DNA from: an uncultured Muribaculaceae bacterium | GTDB taxonomy: Bacteria; Bacteroidota; Bacteroidia; Bacteroidales; Muribaculaceae | Length of the DNA stretch: 64,000 nucleotides | Direction: 5' to 3' | Assembly (NCBI GenBank): GCA_910578075.1 | Contig: CAJTPK010000005.1 | Location: forward strand, 71,482 to 135,481 | Shown: one piece after another, positions 33,981 through 42,736 of the stretch | How positions within the stretch are numbered: position 1 is the first letter of the stretch | Layout of the letters: the number at the start of each line of letters is the position of its first letter | Made by a program: the position numbers and the translations under genes | Notes under the pieces: generated by a model | Databases searched by the model: none | The model's input: the letters and a program-made list of their open reading frames with translations, nothing else | What the model was told of the DNA's origin: nothing

Positions 33981-34051
33981 GACCCTAAAGCCCTTAAGGT
34001 CCTTAAAGTCCTTAGAGACCTTAGAGACCTTAGAGACCCTAAAGTCCTTAA
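33981..34051. repeat. second 9-bp minisatellite array
   Basis: Eight or so units of the same 9-bp family as at 6543-6660, all in one direction (CCTTAAGGT, CCTTAAAGT, CCTTAGAGA three times, CCCTAAAGT). It fills nearly all of the gap between pssA and the next gene. Confidence 0.85.
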
Positions 34052-34069
34052 AAATTAAAAATTGAATCA

Positions 34070-34471
34070 ATGGGAATATTCTTCATAATATTAATAATAA
34101 TTTTCCTCTGCTGGCCATGGATAACCAAATGGCTCAGAGGCTATATGGCTCGCCGCGCTGAAGATATGGTGCGTCGCATGGCAGGCATGCCGTCACGCAA
34201 AGAGGAACAGAAGCGCAGACGCGAGCAGGAAAGACAGCAGAAACGTAACGGTTTTTCAGCCGGTTCGACACGCGGCAGAAACAGAGCTTCCACCAACGGA
34301 AAAGATACCGACAGCATCAGAAGCATGCAGGAATATGCGGAGGATGTTGAATTTACGGAAACTAAAGAATATTCCGAAACCGAGATAATCGAGGATGACG
34401 GCAAAGGAAACCGCCGTGTATACAGAGAGAGCCAGGTGTCGGATGCCGAATATATAGAAATAAAGAAATGA
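34070..34471 (+). CDS. small membrane-anchored protein, DUF4834-like
   Basis: 133 residues. One N-terminal membrane helix (IFFIILIIIFLCWPWI, about 3-18), then a strongly basic stretch (MARRAEDMVRRMAGMPSRKEEQKRRREQE) predicted helical, and an acidic C-terminal half with repeated TE/EYSETE patterns. This charge layout is common to a small Bacteroidales family without known role. The stop overlaps the next start (ATGA), so it is translated together with the HAD phosphatase. Confidence 0.75.
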   Translation: MGIFFIILIIIFLCWPWITKWLRGYMARRAEDMVRRMAGMPSRKEEQKRRREQERQQKRNGFSAGSTRGRNRASTNGKDTDSIRSMQEYAEDVEFTETKEYSETEIIEDDGKGNRRVYRESQVSDAEYIEIKK

Positions 34472-35307
34472 CCGGAAGAACTCTATTCGTAAGTGACCTT
34501 GACGGAACGCTGATGCAGCCGGGAGCATATCTTTCGGATAAAACCATAGATTTGCTGAACCGGAGCATCGCAGACGGCAAGCTTTTCACCATAGCAACAG
34601 CAAGGACACCCGCCACTGTCTCCAATATTATCAAGGATGTCAACATGAACATCCCAGGGATTGTGATGACCGGAGCTGCGATATGGAATCCTGCGACAAA
34701 CCGGTATTCAAACCAGAAATACATGAATCCGCAGGGTGTGGAAAAGCTTGTAGAGACTTACAGAAGCATGAATTTCCCGATCTTCCTCTTCACCCTTGAC
34801 GATGAACTGATAAATATATATCACATCGGCGGCAAACTCAACAAGCTCGAACAGGATTTCATGGACGAGCGCATCAACTCTCCTTACAAGCGCTTCCATA
34901 TTTCTGAAGATGGAACAGAAATACTGCCGGCAGACTTCTCGAAAACCATCCTGTTCTACGGTATGCAGCCCACCGAGCTGGCAGAGACAACTTACGCCCG
35001 AACATGTGGGATAGAGGGCTGCCGTCCGCAATTCTACCACGATTTCTACGGACCCACAATCGGAATTGTGGAGGCATTCTCAACCGAGGCGACAAAAGCA
35101 AATGCTGTGGCTCATATGAAGCAACTTACGGGAGCTGACCGCGTGGTGGCTTTCGGCGACAACCTCAACGACATACCGATGCTTAAGGCGGCTGATGTAG
35201 CGGTGGCGGTTGACAATGCGCTGCCGGAGGTAAAGGAAATTGCAGACATAATCATCGCTCCCAATACGGAGGATTCCGTGGCGGAATTCATCTTCAACGC
35301 ATCATGA
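34468..35307 (+). CDS. HAD superfamily Cof-type phosphatase
   Basis: 279 residues, cytoplasmic. Motif I LFVSDLDGTLMQ (Asp nucleophile in the first 15 residues), the capped middle domain of the Cof (IIB) subclass, and motif IV FGDNLNDIPMLKAADVAVAV near 225-245. Members dephosphorylate sugar phosphates and cofactor intermediates; specificity is not evident. Overlaps the genes on both sides by four bases. Confidence 0.9.
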   Translation: MTGRTLFVSDLDGTLMQPGAYLSDKTIDLLNRSIADGKLFTIATARTPATVSNIIKDVNMNIPGIVMTGAAIWNPATNRYSNQKYMNPQGVEKLVETYRSMNFPIFLFTLDDELINIYHIGGKLNKLEQDFMDERINSPYKRFHISEDGTEILPADFSKTILFYGMQPTELAETTYARTCGIEGCRPQFYHDFYGPTIGIVEAFSTEATKANAVAHMKQLTGADRVVAFGDNLNDIPMLKAADVAVAVDNALPEVKEIADIIIAPNTEDSVAEFIFNAS

Positions 35308-36521
35308 TCCATGCTTTCGACAGACGCACCGGAAAAATGCTGCTCATCGTCGCCTCTGCGATAGCGGTGATCATCTTCCTGCTGATAAGCAATAATCTGA
35401 TAAAGGAACTTGAGAATCAGGAGCGCGACCGCATGAGCATATGGGCGCAGGCTACCGAACGACTCGCCAAAGCTAATGTGGATTCAGATTTTGAATTCCT
35501 CTTAGGGATAATATCCCAGAACAACTCCATTCCCGTGCTGATCTGCGACAAAGATTTCAACATCTCTGAATTCCGCAATTTCTCCCTACCCGACAAAAAC
35601 GACAAGGATAAGTCACTATTCTCAGAACTGTCTCAAAAAAATAAAGATTATCTACAGAAACGTTTGAGGAAAGCAGGTGGTGAGACGCCACTGCCTGAAT
35701 TGATTAAAAAAAATCATCATTTTATTGAGGTAGAGCTTTTCGGAGGCGAGAACCAATATATCTACTACGAGGATTCACGTCTATTGCGAAGTCTGAGCAT
35801 ATATCCCTACATACAGATGGCCGTGATGATAATCCTCGCTTTGATTATTTATCTGGCAATGGTATATACCAAACGCGCCGAACAAAACCGGGTTTGGGTA
35901 GGATTATCGAAGGAGACAGCCCATCAGTTAGGCACACCCATCTCTTCGCTGATGGCATGGACTGAATATCTGCAGGCATCGGGTGTTGACAGCGAGATAA
36001 CCGATGAAATCGATAAGGATGTGAAGCGGCTGTCTGTGATTGCAGACAGATTCTCAAAGATCGGGTCACAGCCCGAGATGCAGCTCGACTATCTGAACGA
36101 GGTTGTTGCCAAATCGCTGGATTACATGAAGAGCCGTGTGTCAGGACGCGTGGTGATAACGATGAATCTCTCACATGATGACCATGGTGTGCAGCTATCC
36201 CGTCCGCTTATAGAATGGGTGATGGAGAATCTTACAAAGAATGCTGTCGACGCCATGCAGGGAGAGGGAACACTTGATATTACCACAGGAGCTGAGAAAA
36301 ATATAGTCTGGGTTGAAGTGAAAGACTCCGGCAAAGGGATAGCACGTAAAAATTTCAAGACCGTTTTCAACCCCGGATATACCACGAAAAAACGAGGCTG
36401 GGGACTCGGTCTTACCCTTGTGAAAAGGATAGTGGAGGAGTATCACGGAGGCAAAATCTTTGTGAAGGAATCCGAACTCGGCAAGGGCACGACATTCCGA
36501 ATCGAATTTCCCGCGGCTTGA
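35304..36521 (+). CDS. membrane sensor histidine kinase
   Basis: 405 residues. Two membrane helices (about 11-30 and 168-187) enclose a periplasmic sensor of about 135 residues. The dimerisation box SKETAHQLGTPISSLMAW has the phospho-accepting His at 207. The catalytic domain shows the N box ENLTKNAVDAM, DSGKGIARKNF and WGLGLTLVKRIVEEYHGG. There is no HAMP domain and no response regulator gene in the window, so its partner is elsewhere. Co-translated with the HAD phosphatase (ATGA overlap). The signal sensed is unknown. Confidence 0.92.
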   Translation: MIHAFDRRTGKMLLIVASAIAVIIFLLISNNLIKELENQERDRMSIWAQATERLAKANVDSDFEFLLGIISQNNSIPVLICDKDFNISEFRNFSLPDKNDKDKSLFSELSQKNKDYLQKRLRKAGGETPLPELIKKNHHFIEVELFGGENQYIYYEDSRLLRSLSIYPYIQMAVMIILALIIYLAMVYTKRAEQNRVWVGLSKETAHQLGTPISSLMAWTEYLQASGVDSEITDEIDKDVKRLSVIADRFSKIGSQPEMQLDYLNEVVAKSLDYMKSRVSGRVVITMNLSHDDHGVQLSRPLIEWVMENLTKNAVDAMQGEGTLDITTGAEKNIVWVEVKDSGKGIARKNFKTVFNPGYTTKKRGWGLGLTLVKRIVEEYHGGKIFVKESELGKGTTFRIEFPAA

Positions 36522-36522
36522 T

Positions 36523-36553
36523 TTTGAGATAGCAGGAGTTTTTATTAATTTTG
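36523..36553 (+). promoter_or_regulatory. pheT promoter
   Basis: TTTG (36523-36526), 19 bp, TAATTTTG (36546-36553): exact Bacteroidota consensus, 21 bp before the pheT ATG. It gives a leader of only about 15 nt. Confidence 0.75.
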
Positions 36554-36574
36554 CAAGTCAAAACATTCTGAATT

Positions 36575-39061
36575 ATGGATATATCATATAAATGGCTCAA
36601 GCGATACATCGATTTCGACTTGAGTCCCCGTGAACTTGCCGCAACCCTGACCTCCCTTGGTCTTGAATGCGACACGGTAGAGGAAGTGGAGAGCATCCGC
36701 GGAGGATTGCGCGGCGTGGTCATTGGCAAGGTGCTCACCTGCGAGGAGCATCCGGACTCCGACCATCTCCATGTCACCACCGTCGACCTCGGCAACGGTG
36801 AACCAGTGCAGATTGTATGCGGTGCGCCTAATGTAGCAGCAGGACAGACTGTTGTAGTGGCCACTGTAGGCACAACCCTCTACGATGGTGACCAGGAATT
36901 CCAAATCAAGAAATCTAAAATCCGTGGCAAGGAATCGTTCGGAATGATATGCGCCGAAGATGAACTCGGCCTCGGTAATGACCATGCAGGTATAATGGTG
37001 CTCCCCGAAGGAGTCAAACCCGGAACTCCTGCATCTGAATATTTCAATGTCGAAAGTGACTACCGTCTGGAGGTTGAACTCACCCCCAACCGCGTGGACG
37101 CAGCCAGCCATTATGGTGTGGCACGCGACCTTAAGGCCAAGGAATGGTGTCTGATAGCTCAAGGCGAGAAGGCAGGTGAATATCCGGAGATATCTGTTCC
37201 CGATGCATCGGCTCTCACTACAGACCGTCAGGATGGAGCTGTCATCGTCAAAGTTGAGGATGAAGAAGGATGCCCGAGATATTCCGGCATAACAATCCGC
37301 GGTGTCGAGGTCAAAGAATCGCCCGAATGGCTTAAAAATCTTCTTACCGCCGCGGGACAACGTCCCATCAACAATATCGTGGACATCACCAACTTCGTTC
37401 TTCTCGGAATCGGACAACCCCTGCATTGCTTCGACCTTGACCATGTGAAAGGGGAGGAGATTGTGGTGCGCACCTGCCCGGAAGGTACCAAATTCACAAC
37501 ACTCGACGGTGTGGAGCGTGAACTCAGCGATAAAGATCTGATGATCTGTGACGCGGAGAAACCGATGTGTATCGCCGGTGTATTCGGTGGTCTTGACTCG
37601 GGTGTTACCGAATCCACAAAGAATGTATTCATAGAGAGTGCATATTTCAACCCGACTCGTGTGCGTCGCACAGCCCGCCGCCATGGGCTATCCACCGACG
37701 CATCGTTCCGCTACGAACGCGGAGCCGACCCATCCATCACAGTCTATGCCGCCCGTCTGGCAGCAACTCTCATAAAGGAGATTGCCGGTGGTGAGGTTTG
37801 CGGTGGTGTTATTGACGTGCTTCCCGCACCGATTGAGAAAAAGGAGCTCGATTTCTCACTTTCATATTGCAACAATCTGATAGGCAAGGTGCTCCCTGCT
37901 GAATTGGTGAAATGCATCTTGAAAGCGCTCGAATTCGACGTAACTGAGACAGAGAATCCCGATGTGCTTCATCTCAAAGTGCCTACATATAGGGTTGATG
38001 TTTACCGTCCTTGCGATGTCGTGGAGGAGATTCTACGCGTCTACGGCTACAACAACGTCGAGATCGGTGACGAGATGCATGTATCTCTTTCCCAGAGAGG
38101 CGCTACCGACGAGAGCTACGATATGCAGCAGATCGTCAGCGAGCAACTCACAGCCACAGGCTTCAATGAGATCATGAATAATTCTCTTACAGCTGTAAGC
38201 TATTATGAGAATTCAGAGCTTATGCCCTTGGCAAACTGCGTGCGCCTCATGAATCCGCTCAGCAACGATCTGGGCGTGATGAGACAGACCCTCCTTTACG
38301 GTGGTCTCGAATCTATAGCGCATAATGTGAACCGCAAGATGCCCGATTTGAAATTCTATGAATTCGGGAATGTATATAAATTTAATCCTGAAAAGGAATC
38401 CTCCGCCGAGAAACCACTCGCACAATATTCAGAGCATATGGAGCTTGGCATATGGATCACCGGCCGCAAGGAGCAACCCTCATGGAATGTAAAGGCGGAG
38501 GAAGCCACAGTCTATGATCTCACGGGAATCGTCAACAACATATTCCGCCGTCTCGGTCTTCCTGCAGCAGCATTGACTTCAACTCAATCCTCTGACGAAA
38601 TCTTCGCAGCTAAACTCGACATCGCAAGCCGTTCGGGCAAAAGGATAGCAGAGGTTGGTCTTGTACGCTCCACAATTCTTAAGAAATTCGATATAGAACA
38701 GAGCGTGGCATATGCCGCCATCGACTGGGATGCGCTCTTTAAGCTGACCGCGAAGAATAAGGTGACATACGCAGAGCTTCCAAAGACACAACCCGTTGAT
38801 CGCGACCTCGCCCTGCTTGTTGACAAGAGCGTGAAATTCGCCGACATAGAAGCTGCGATCCGCAAGGCAGAGCGCAAGATGCTCAAGGATGTACGCCTCT
38901 TTGATGTCTACGAGGGAAAGAATCTCCCCGCGGGCAAGAAGTCATATGCAGTATCCATGAAGCTTCAGGATAACGAAAAGACACTCAACGATAAGCAGAT
39001 CGACGCAGCCATGAGCCGCATCATCAGCGCGCTTAAATCTCTCGGAGCAGAGTTGAGATAA
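36575..39061 (+). CDS. pheT: phenylalanine-tRNA ligase beta subunit
   Basis: 828 residues, normal length for the bacterial beta subunit. Domains in order: N-terminal helix (ISYKWLKRYIDFDLSP), EMAP-type tRNA-binding domain (about 40-155, HPDSDHLHVTTVDLG), B3/B4 editing domain (INNIVDITNFVLLGIGQPLHCFD), B5, catalytic-like domain (MNPLSNDLGVMRQTLLYGGLE) and C-terminal anticodon-binding FDX-ACB domain (ELPKTQPVDRDLALLVD). With PheS, which is not here, it charges tRNA-Phe. It has its own promoter. Confidence 0.97.
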   Translation: MDISYKWLKRYIDFDLSPRELAATLTSLGLECDTVEEVESIRGGLRGVVIGKVLTCEEHPDSDHLHVTTVDLGNGEPVQIVCGAPNVAAGQTVVVATVGTTLYDGDQEFQIKKSKIRGKESFGMICAEDELGLGNDHAGIMVLPEGVKPGTPASEYFNVESDYRLEVELTPNRVDAASHYGVARDLKAKEWCLIAQGEKAGEYPEISVPDASALTTDRQDGAVIVKVEDEEGCPRYSGITIRGVEVKESPEWLKNLLTAAGQRPINNIVDITNFVLLGIGQPLHCFDLDHVKGEEIVVRTCPEGTKFTTLDGVERELSDKDLMICDAEKPMCIAGVFGGLDSGVTESTKNVFIESAYFNPTRVRRTARRHGLSTDASFRYERGADPSITVYAARLAATLIKEIAGGEVCGGVIDVLPAPIEKKELDFSLSYCNNLIGKVLPAELVKCILKALEFDVTETENPDVLHLKVPTYRVDVYRPCDVVEEILRVYGYNNVEIGDEMHVSLSQRGATDESYDMQQIVSEQLTATGFNEIMNNSLTAVSYYENSELMPLANCVRLMNPLSNDLGVMRQTLLYGGLESIAHNVNRKMPDLKFYEFGNVYKFNPEKESSAEKPLAQYSEHMELGIWITGRKEQPSWNVKAEEATVYDLTGIVNNIFRRLGLPAAALTSTQSSDEIFAAKLDIASRSGKRIAEVGLVRSTILKKFDIEQSVAYAAIDWDALFKLTAKNKVTYAELPKTQPVDRDLALLVDKSVKFADIEAAIRKAERKMLKDVRLFDVYEGKNLPAGKKSYAVSMKLQDNEKTLNDKQIDAAMSRIISALKSLGAELR

Positions 39062-39115
39062 ATAAGAATTTGCAATAAAAAAACAAGAAATCAATAATAA
39101 AGCCAAAAACCAAAA

Positions 39116-39829
39116 ATGGGAAGAGCATTTGAATTTCGCAAAGCCCGCAAGCTCAAACGCTGGGGCAATATGAGCCGTACGTTCACACGTATCGGTAAAG
39201 AGATAACCATTGCTGCCAAAGCCGCCGGACCCGATCCGTCGATGAACCCGCGTCTGCGCGTGCTCATACAGAACGCAAAGGCAGCAAACATGCCCAAAGA
39301 CACAATAGAGCGTGCAATCAAGAAAGCCACAGACAAAGACGCAGGTGATTACAAGGAGATTGTATACGAAGGATACGGACCCTTCGGTATCGCCATCGTA
39401 GTAGAGACAGCTACCGACAATAACCAACGCACTGTTGCTAACGTGCGTAGCTATTTCAACAAATTCGGAGGCTCACTCGGCACACAAGGCTCACTCTCCT
39501 TCCTCTTCGACCACAAGAGCGTATTCCACGTAAAACCGAATGCAGACATTGCCCTTGAGGACTTCGAGCTTGATCTCATGGACTTCGAGGCAGAGCTTGA
39601 GGCAGAAGACGAGGAATGGCTTGTATACGGAGCATTCGATCAGTTTGCCAACCTCCAGAAATTCTTTGAGGACAAAGGCGTTGAGATCGTCTCAGCCGAA
39701 TTCGAACGCATCCCCACCGACTACAAGGAAGTCACAGCCGAGCAGCGCGAGCAGCTCGAGAAGCTCCTCGACAAATTCGAGGAGGACGAAGACGTCCAGA
39801 ATGTCTTCCACAACATGAAAGAGGACTAA
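39116..39829 (+). CDS. yebC: YebC/PmpR family protein
   Basis: 237 residues, cytoplasmic. N-terminal basic helical domain (GRAFEFRKARKLKRWGNMS, ending TFTRIGKEI), then NPRLRVLIQNAKAANMPKDTIERAIKKA and YEGYGPFGIAIVVETATDN, all family signatures. Members have been described as transcription regulators and, more recently, as ribosome-associated factors easing translation of difficult sequences. Follows pheT by 54 bp and is probably partly co-transcribed. Confidence 0.93.
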   Translation: MGRAFEFRKARKLKRWGNMSRTFTRIGKEITIAAKAAGPDPSMNPRLRVLIQNAKAANMPKDTIERAIKKATDKDAGDYKEIVYEGYGPFGIAIVVETATDNNQRTVANVRSYFNKFGGSLGTQGSLSFLFDHKSVFHVKPNADIALEDFELDLMDFEAELEAEDEEWLVYGAFDQFANLQKFFEDKGVEIVSAEFERIPTDYKEVTAEQREQLEKLLDKFEEDEDVQNVFHNMKED

Positions 39830-39844
39830 TCCCCTCCCTCCGCG

Positions 39845-39980
39845 CCGGAGATTAGACAAGACTTCTCCCGCCAAGCTTTCGGCTGCCGCGAGGAGATTAG
39901 ATCAAGCATATTCCGCCAAGCTTTCGGCTGCCGCCTCAGCACAGAGAAATAGCATTCTTCCGTGCCGAGGCGGCAGCCGA
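39845..39980. repeat. REP-like direct and inverted repeats upstream of a RAYT gene
   Basis: Two 45-bp direct units, each with GGAGATTAGA then CCGCCAAGCTTTCGGCTGCC (the latter at 39868 and 39913). A third, inverted copy of the core (GAGGCGGCAGCCGA, 39967-39980) pairs perfectly over 14 bp with 39924-39937, giving a large hairpin. This is the arrangement expected for REP/BIME elements served by the transposase just downstream. Confidence 0.8.
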
Positions 39981-40081
39981 GGGAAGGGCGAAAAAACGCG
40001 GAAAACTGGAAAAAGCAGACGGCGCAGGGGAATAAGGTTCGGATAAGCCAATGGATAGAAGGAAATAAGGATTAGGATACC
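39981..40081. other. intergenic leader of the RAYT gene
   Basis: About 100 bp of purine-rich sequence without a consensus promoter. Nothing further supportable. Confidence 0.4.
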
Positions 40082-41383
40082 ATGGAAAATCGGGATAATA
40101 GCGGGAAGCCTAAATATCGGAAATGCCCGAAGGAGGAATGGAAGAAGCCAACTAAGAAACGGGGGAACAGGAGAGCGTTTTTCCATGATTATCAGGCTCC
40201 GGGATATTATATGATCACCGCAAGCACACGCCTCGGCTCCCCTCCGCTATCTACCATCTCATATCCCCCTTTATCACCACAGAATCCATCTTCAAATCTT
40301 AATCCTTCTTCATCACATAATTCTTCGTCTCTTAATTCTTCTTCCATACAAAAGCCATCTTCTCTACAGCAATCATCTTCAAGTCAGAATCCAAAATCGC
40401 CTCAATCTCCGGGAAATATCTGGCAATCAGATCTTGGGAAGAAAACTGATAACAGACGGGAGATGATTATGCCCAAACATACAGAATTGGGTGAAAGAAT
40501 CGCTCAGGAAATAAAGAATATTCCGGTGCATCATAAGGAGATGAGAATTCTCCGGTTTGTAGTGATGCCTGAGCATATACATTTTGTCCTGCATGTCAAG
40601 GAGAGGCTTACACGGAAATTAGGATCAGAGTTAGCAGGATTCTTTGGAGCATGTTCAAAACACAACCGTCAGATTCTATCTAATCCACAATCTACAATTA
40701 ACACCTACTCAGACCCTTCTCGACAATCTACTATTAAAAATTCTTCCGATATTCCATCATATTTGGATTCTAATCAGCCGGATGAGCCTTCATTGTTGAC
40801 TTCTCTATTTGAGCCGTTCCATGACAGGATAATCATGGATTACGAGCAACTTGACAGAGCAATACGGTATGTGGAAGACAATCCAAGACGAAGATTGATC
40901 AAACAATCAAATCCGAATCTCTTCAAACGTTATCTTCATCTGAAAATTGGAGATCGGGAATATGCTGCATATGGTAATATATTCCTTCTTAAAGAGATAA
41001 ACCTTCTGCCTGTCAGGATTCATCGCAGATGGTCGGAAGATGAATTCCGGAATTATCATGACTCTTGTGTAAAAGCCATTGACAATGACGCAGTGGTGAT
41101 CTCACCGTTTATCCATCCTGCGGAAAAGAGAATTAGAGATTATGCCATGTCTACCGGAGCGCCACTTATAATTCTGCAAGATACAGGTTTCGAGGAGCGT
41201 TTCACTCCCAAAGGGGAGAGATTTCGTCTGTGCTCCGAGGGGCTCCTGCTTCTATTAGCCCCATGGCCGGAAAATTCAGGCAAAAGCAATTCCGGATATC
41301 GTGAATTTCACAATATGAATGATATGGCAGCGGCAATTGCAACAATGCCGGCTGACACAAGAACCTCTATACTTAAGGTATAA
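40082..41383 (+). CDS. RAYT-type Y1 transposase with Ser-rich insert and DprA-like C-terminal domain
   Basis: 433 residues, paralogue of the protein at 14849-15841. HUH motif VMPEHIHFVL (H165, H167), FHDRIIMDYEQLDRAIRYVEDN with the presumed catalytic Tyr at 263, and the C-terminal Rossmann-like segment VVISPFIHPAEKRIRDYA, PLIILQDTGFEERFTPKG, EGLLLLLAPW (about 338-400). It differs by two low-complexity inserts: a Ser/Asn/Pro/Gln tract at about 52-112 after the first strand, and another at about 200-240. The tracts suggest slippage-driven expansion on flexible loops. The gene lies directly downstream of REP-like repeats. Confidence 0.85.
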   Translation: MENRDNSGKPKYRKCPKEEWKKPTKKRGNRRAFFHDYQAPGYYMITASTRLGSPPLSTISYPPLSPQNPSSNLNPSSSHNSSSLNSSSIQKPSSLQQSSSSQNPKSPQSPGNIWQSDLGKKTDNRREMIMPKHTELGERIAQEIKNIPVHHKEMRILRFVVMPEHIHFVLHVKERLTRKLGSELAGFFGACSKHNRQILSNPQSTINTYSDPSRQSTIKNSSDIPSYLDSNQPDEPSLLTSLFEPFHDRIIMDYEQLDRAIRYVEDNPRRRLIKQSNPNLFKRYLHLKIGDREYAAYGNIFLLKEINLLPVRIHRRWSEDEFRNYHDSCVKAIDNDAVVISPFIHPAEKRIRDYAMSTGAPLIILQDTGFEERFTPKGERFRLCSEGLLLLLAPWPENSGKSNSGYREFHNMNDMAAAIATMPADTRTSILKV

Positions 41384-41401
41384 AATCCCCTCTATTGAAT
41401 A

Positions 41402-42148
41402 TCAGAAAAAGAGATTCCAGCCGGGGGCTTTGGAATATGCCGCTTCGGTGCCGGAAGGCACGTGAAGGCGGCATTTTTCGTAGATGGAGGTTTCATCCGG
41501 CTCGAAGATGAAGCTGTTGCAGTCGAATGGCGGAGGGACGGGTGACATCACTGTGATATCGCGCAGGGAGGTGCAACCGCTGAATATCAATTCACCTAAC
41601 AGTTTTTTATTGGCAGGCATCCGCGCGCTTTCCAAGGAGACGCATTCAGAGAAGGCATAGGATTCAAGCTCCCTCATGTTTCGGGGCAGTTCTACGGATT
41701 TCAGACTGCTGCAGAATGAGAAGGCATTTGAGCCGATATGAGCCACAGAAGCCGGAATTGAAATGCTATCCAATTTCCCACAATAGGCGAATGCATGTGA
41801 GCCAATATCTTCGAGACGGGAGGGGAGCTTAACTTCGCGCAGTGTGGTGTCCCAGGCGCATAGATATTTAGGAAGAGCCTTGACTTTCTCCGGAATAGCA
41901 AGTGATTCAAGACCGGAACATTCGCGAAAAGCGCCCTCACCTATCTTTTCCAAAGATGCCGGCAGGTTGACCATGCGGAGATTAGAACAGCCAAGAAATG
42001 CGTATTCTCCAATCTCTTTAACTTCAGATGGCTCTTCAAAGGTGACTTCTGTGATATCCAGCCTGTCCTGATATGCGTGAGGAGGGATGACAGTCGTTCC
42101 CGATTTTATGACAAGCACTGAGGCAAGCAGTATTTCAGTCAGTCCCAT
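41402..42148 (-). CDS. BspA-type leucine-rich repeat protein
   Basis: 248 residues built of about seven repeats of the LRR_5 class with the signature IGEYAFLGCSNLRMVNLPAS. They end in PFDCNSFIFEPDET and VPSGTEAAYSKAPGWNLFF, a usual C-terminal cap. No clear signal peptide: the N-terminus MGLTEILLASVLVIKSGTTV is only mildly hydrophobic. Such repeats bind proteins and are frequent in Bacteroidales surface proteins, but location is uncertain here. It starts four bases after the preceding gene and is the last of the minus-strand run from tsaE. Confidence 0.85.
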   Translation of the reverse strand: MGLTEILLASVLVIKSGTTVIPPHAYQDRLDITEVTFEEPSEVKEIGEYAFLGCSNLRMVNLPASLEKIGEGAFRECSGLESLAIPEKVKALPKYLCAWDTTLREVKLPSRLEDIGSHAFAYCGKLDSISIPASVAHIGSNAFSFCSSLKSVELPRNMRELESYAFSECVSLESARMPANKKLLGELIFSGCTSLRDITVMSPVPPPFDCNSFIFEPDETSIYEKCRLHVPSGTEAAYSKAPGWNLFF

Positions 42149-42152
42149 CTGA

Positions 42153-42719
42153 TCAATCTAATTTAGGAGCAAATTCAGGCGGAAGGATCTTTGCAGGGTC
42201 TGCTGTATCCGCACGCACCACGATCACACGGCTCTCGCCGCGCCAGGGGAGCGTGGAATGATACCTCTTGTATTCCATACGCACCGGGAGATTTGCATAT
42301 TGCAGTTTTTTCAACGCTACTGCAACAGCCGGATCCGTAACGGAGAATACGAAATCTTCCCGATACACACGGGTAGTATCCATAATCTCCTTATAAGGAA
42401 TTACAATGCCCTCATAGGTCTTGAATACAGATCCCCGCCTCTCTATATTCTCTACATATCCATATTGCGTGGATTCAGTCACATACGGGGAGAAAAACCA
42501 CAGATAGCATGCTATTGCCAACCCAACTATTACTCCCGCGCCGGCAATCCATGCCCATAGCACCCAGCGGCGACCCGGGCGCAGATGCTCGAATTCGGAT
42601 TCGGTCTGCTCCCAATAGTCGGGATCTTCAGGTTTCAGCTGCGGAGCCTTAGGCTGCTTTGGAACCTCCTGAATATCCGGCCCGTCAAAAAAATCATCTT
42701 TATCGTCTTTAAATTGCAT
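42153..42719 (-). CDS. single-pass membrane protein of unknown function
   Basis: 188 residues. Acidic, proline-rich cytoplasmic N-terminus (about 1-50, PKQPKAPQLKPEDPDYWEQ), one membrane helix (about 53-74, VLWAWIAGAGVIVGLAIACYLW) and a soluble C-terminal domain with VTESTQYGYVENIERRGSVF and PWRGESRVIVVRAD. I do not recognise a named family. It lies 17 bp after the YbhN-like gene and four bases before the LRR gene. Confidence 0.75.
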   Translation of the reverse strand: MQFKDDKDDFFDGPDIQEVPKQPKAPQLKPEDPDYWEQTESEFEHLRPGRRWVLWAWIAGAGVIVGLAIACYLWFFSPYVTESTQYGYVENIERRGSVFKTYEGIVIPYKEIMDTTRVYREDFVFSVTDPAVAVALKKLQYANLPVRMEYKRYHSTLPWRGESRVIVVRADTADPAKILPPEFAPKLD

Positions 42720-42736
42720 CGTCTGGTTAAATTATA

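Noticed and set aside
36584..37684. 366-codon minus-strand ORF opposite pheT
   Set aside because: Lies wholly antisense to a well-conserved PheT; Cys/His-rich random composition and no motif.
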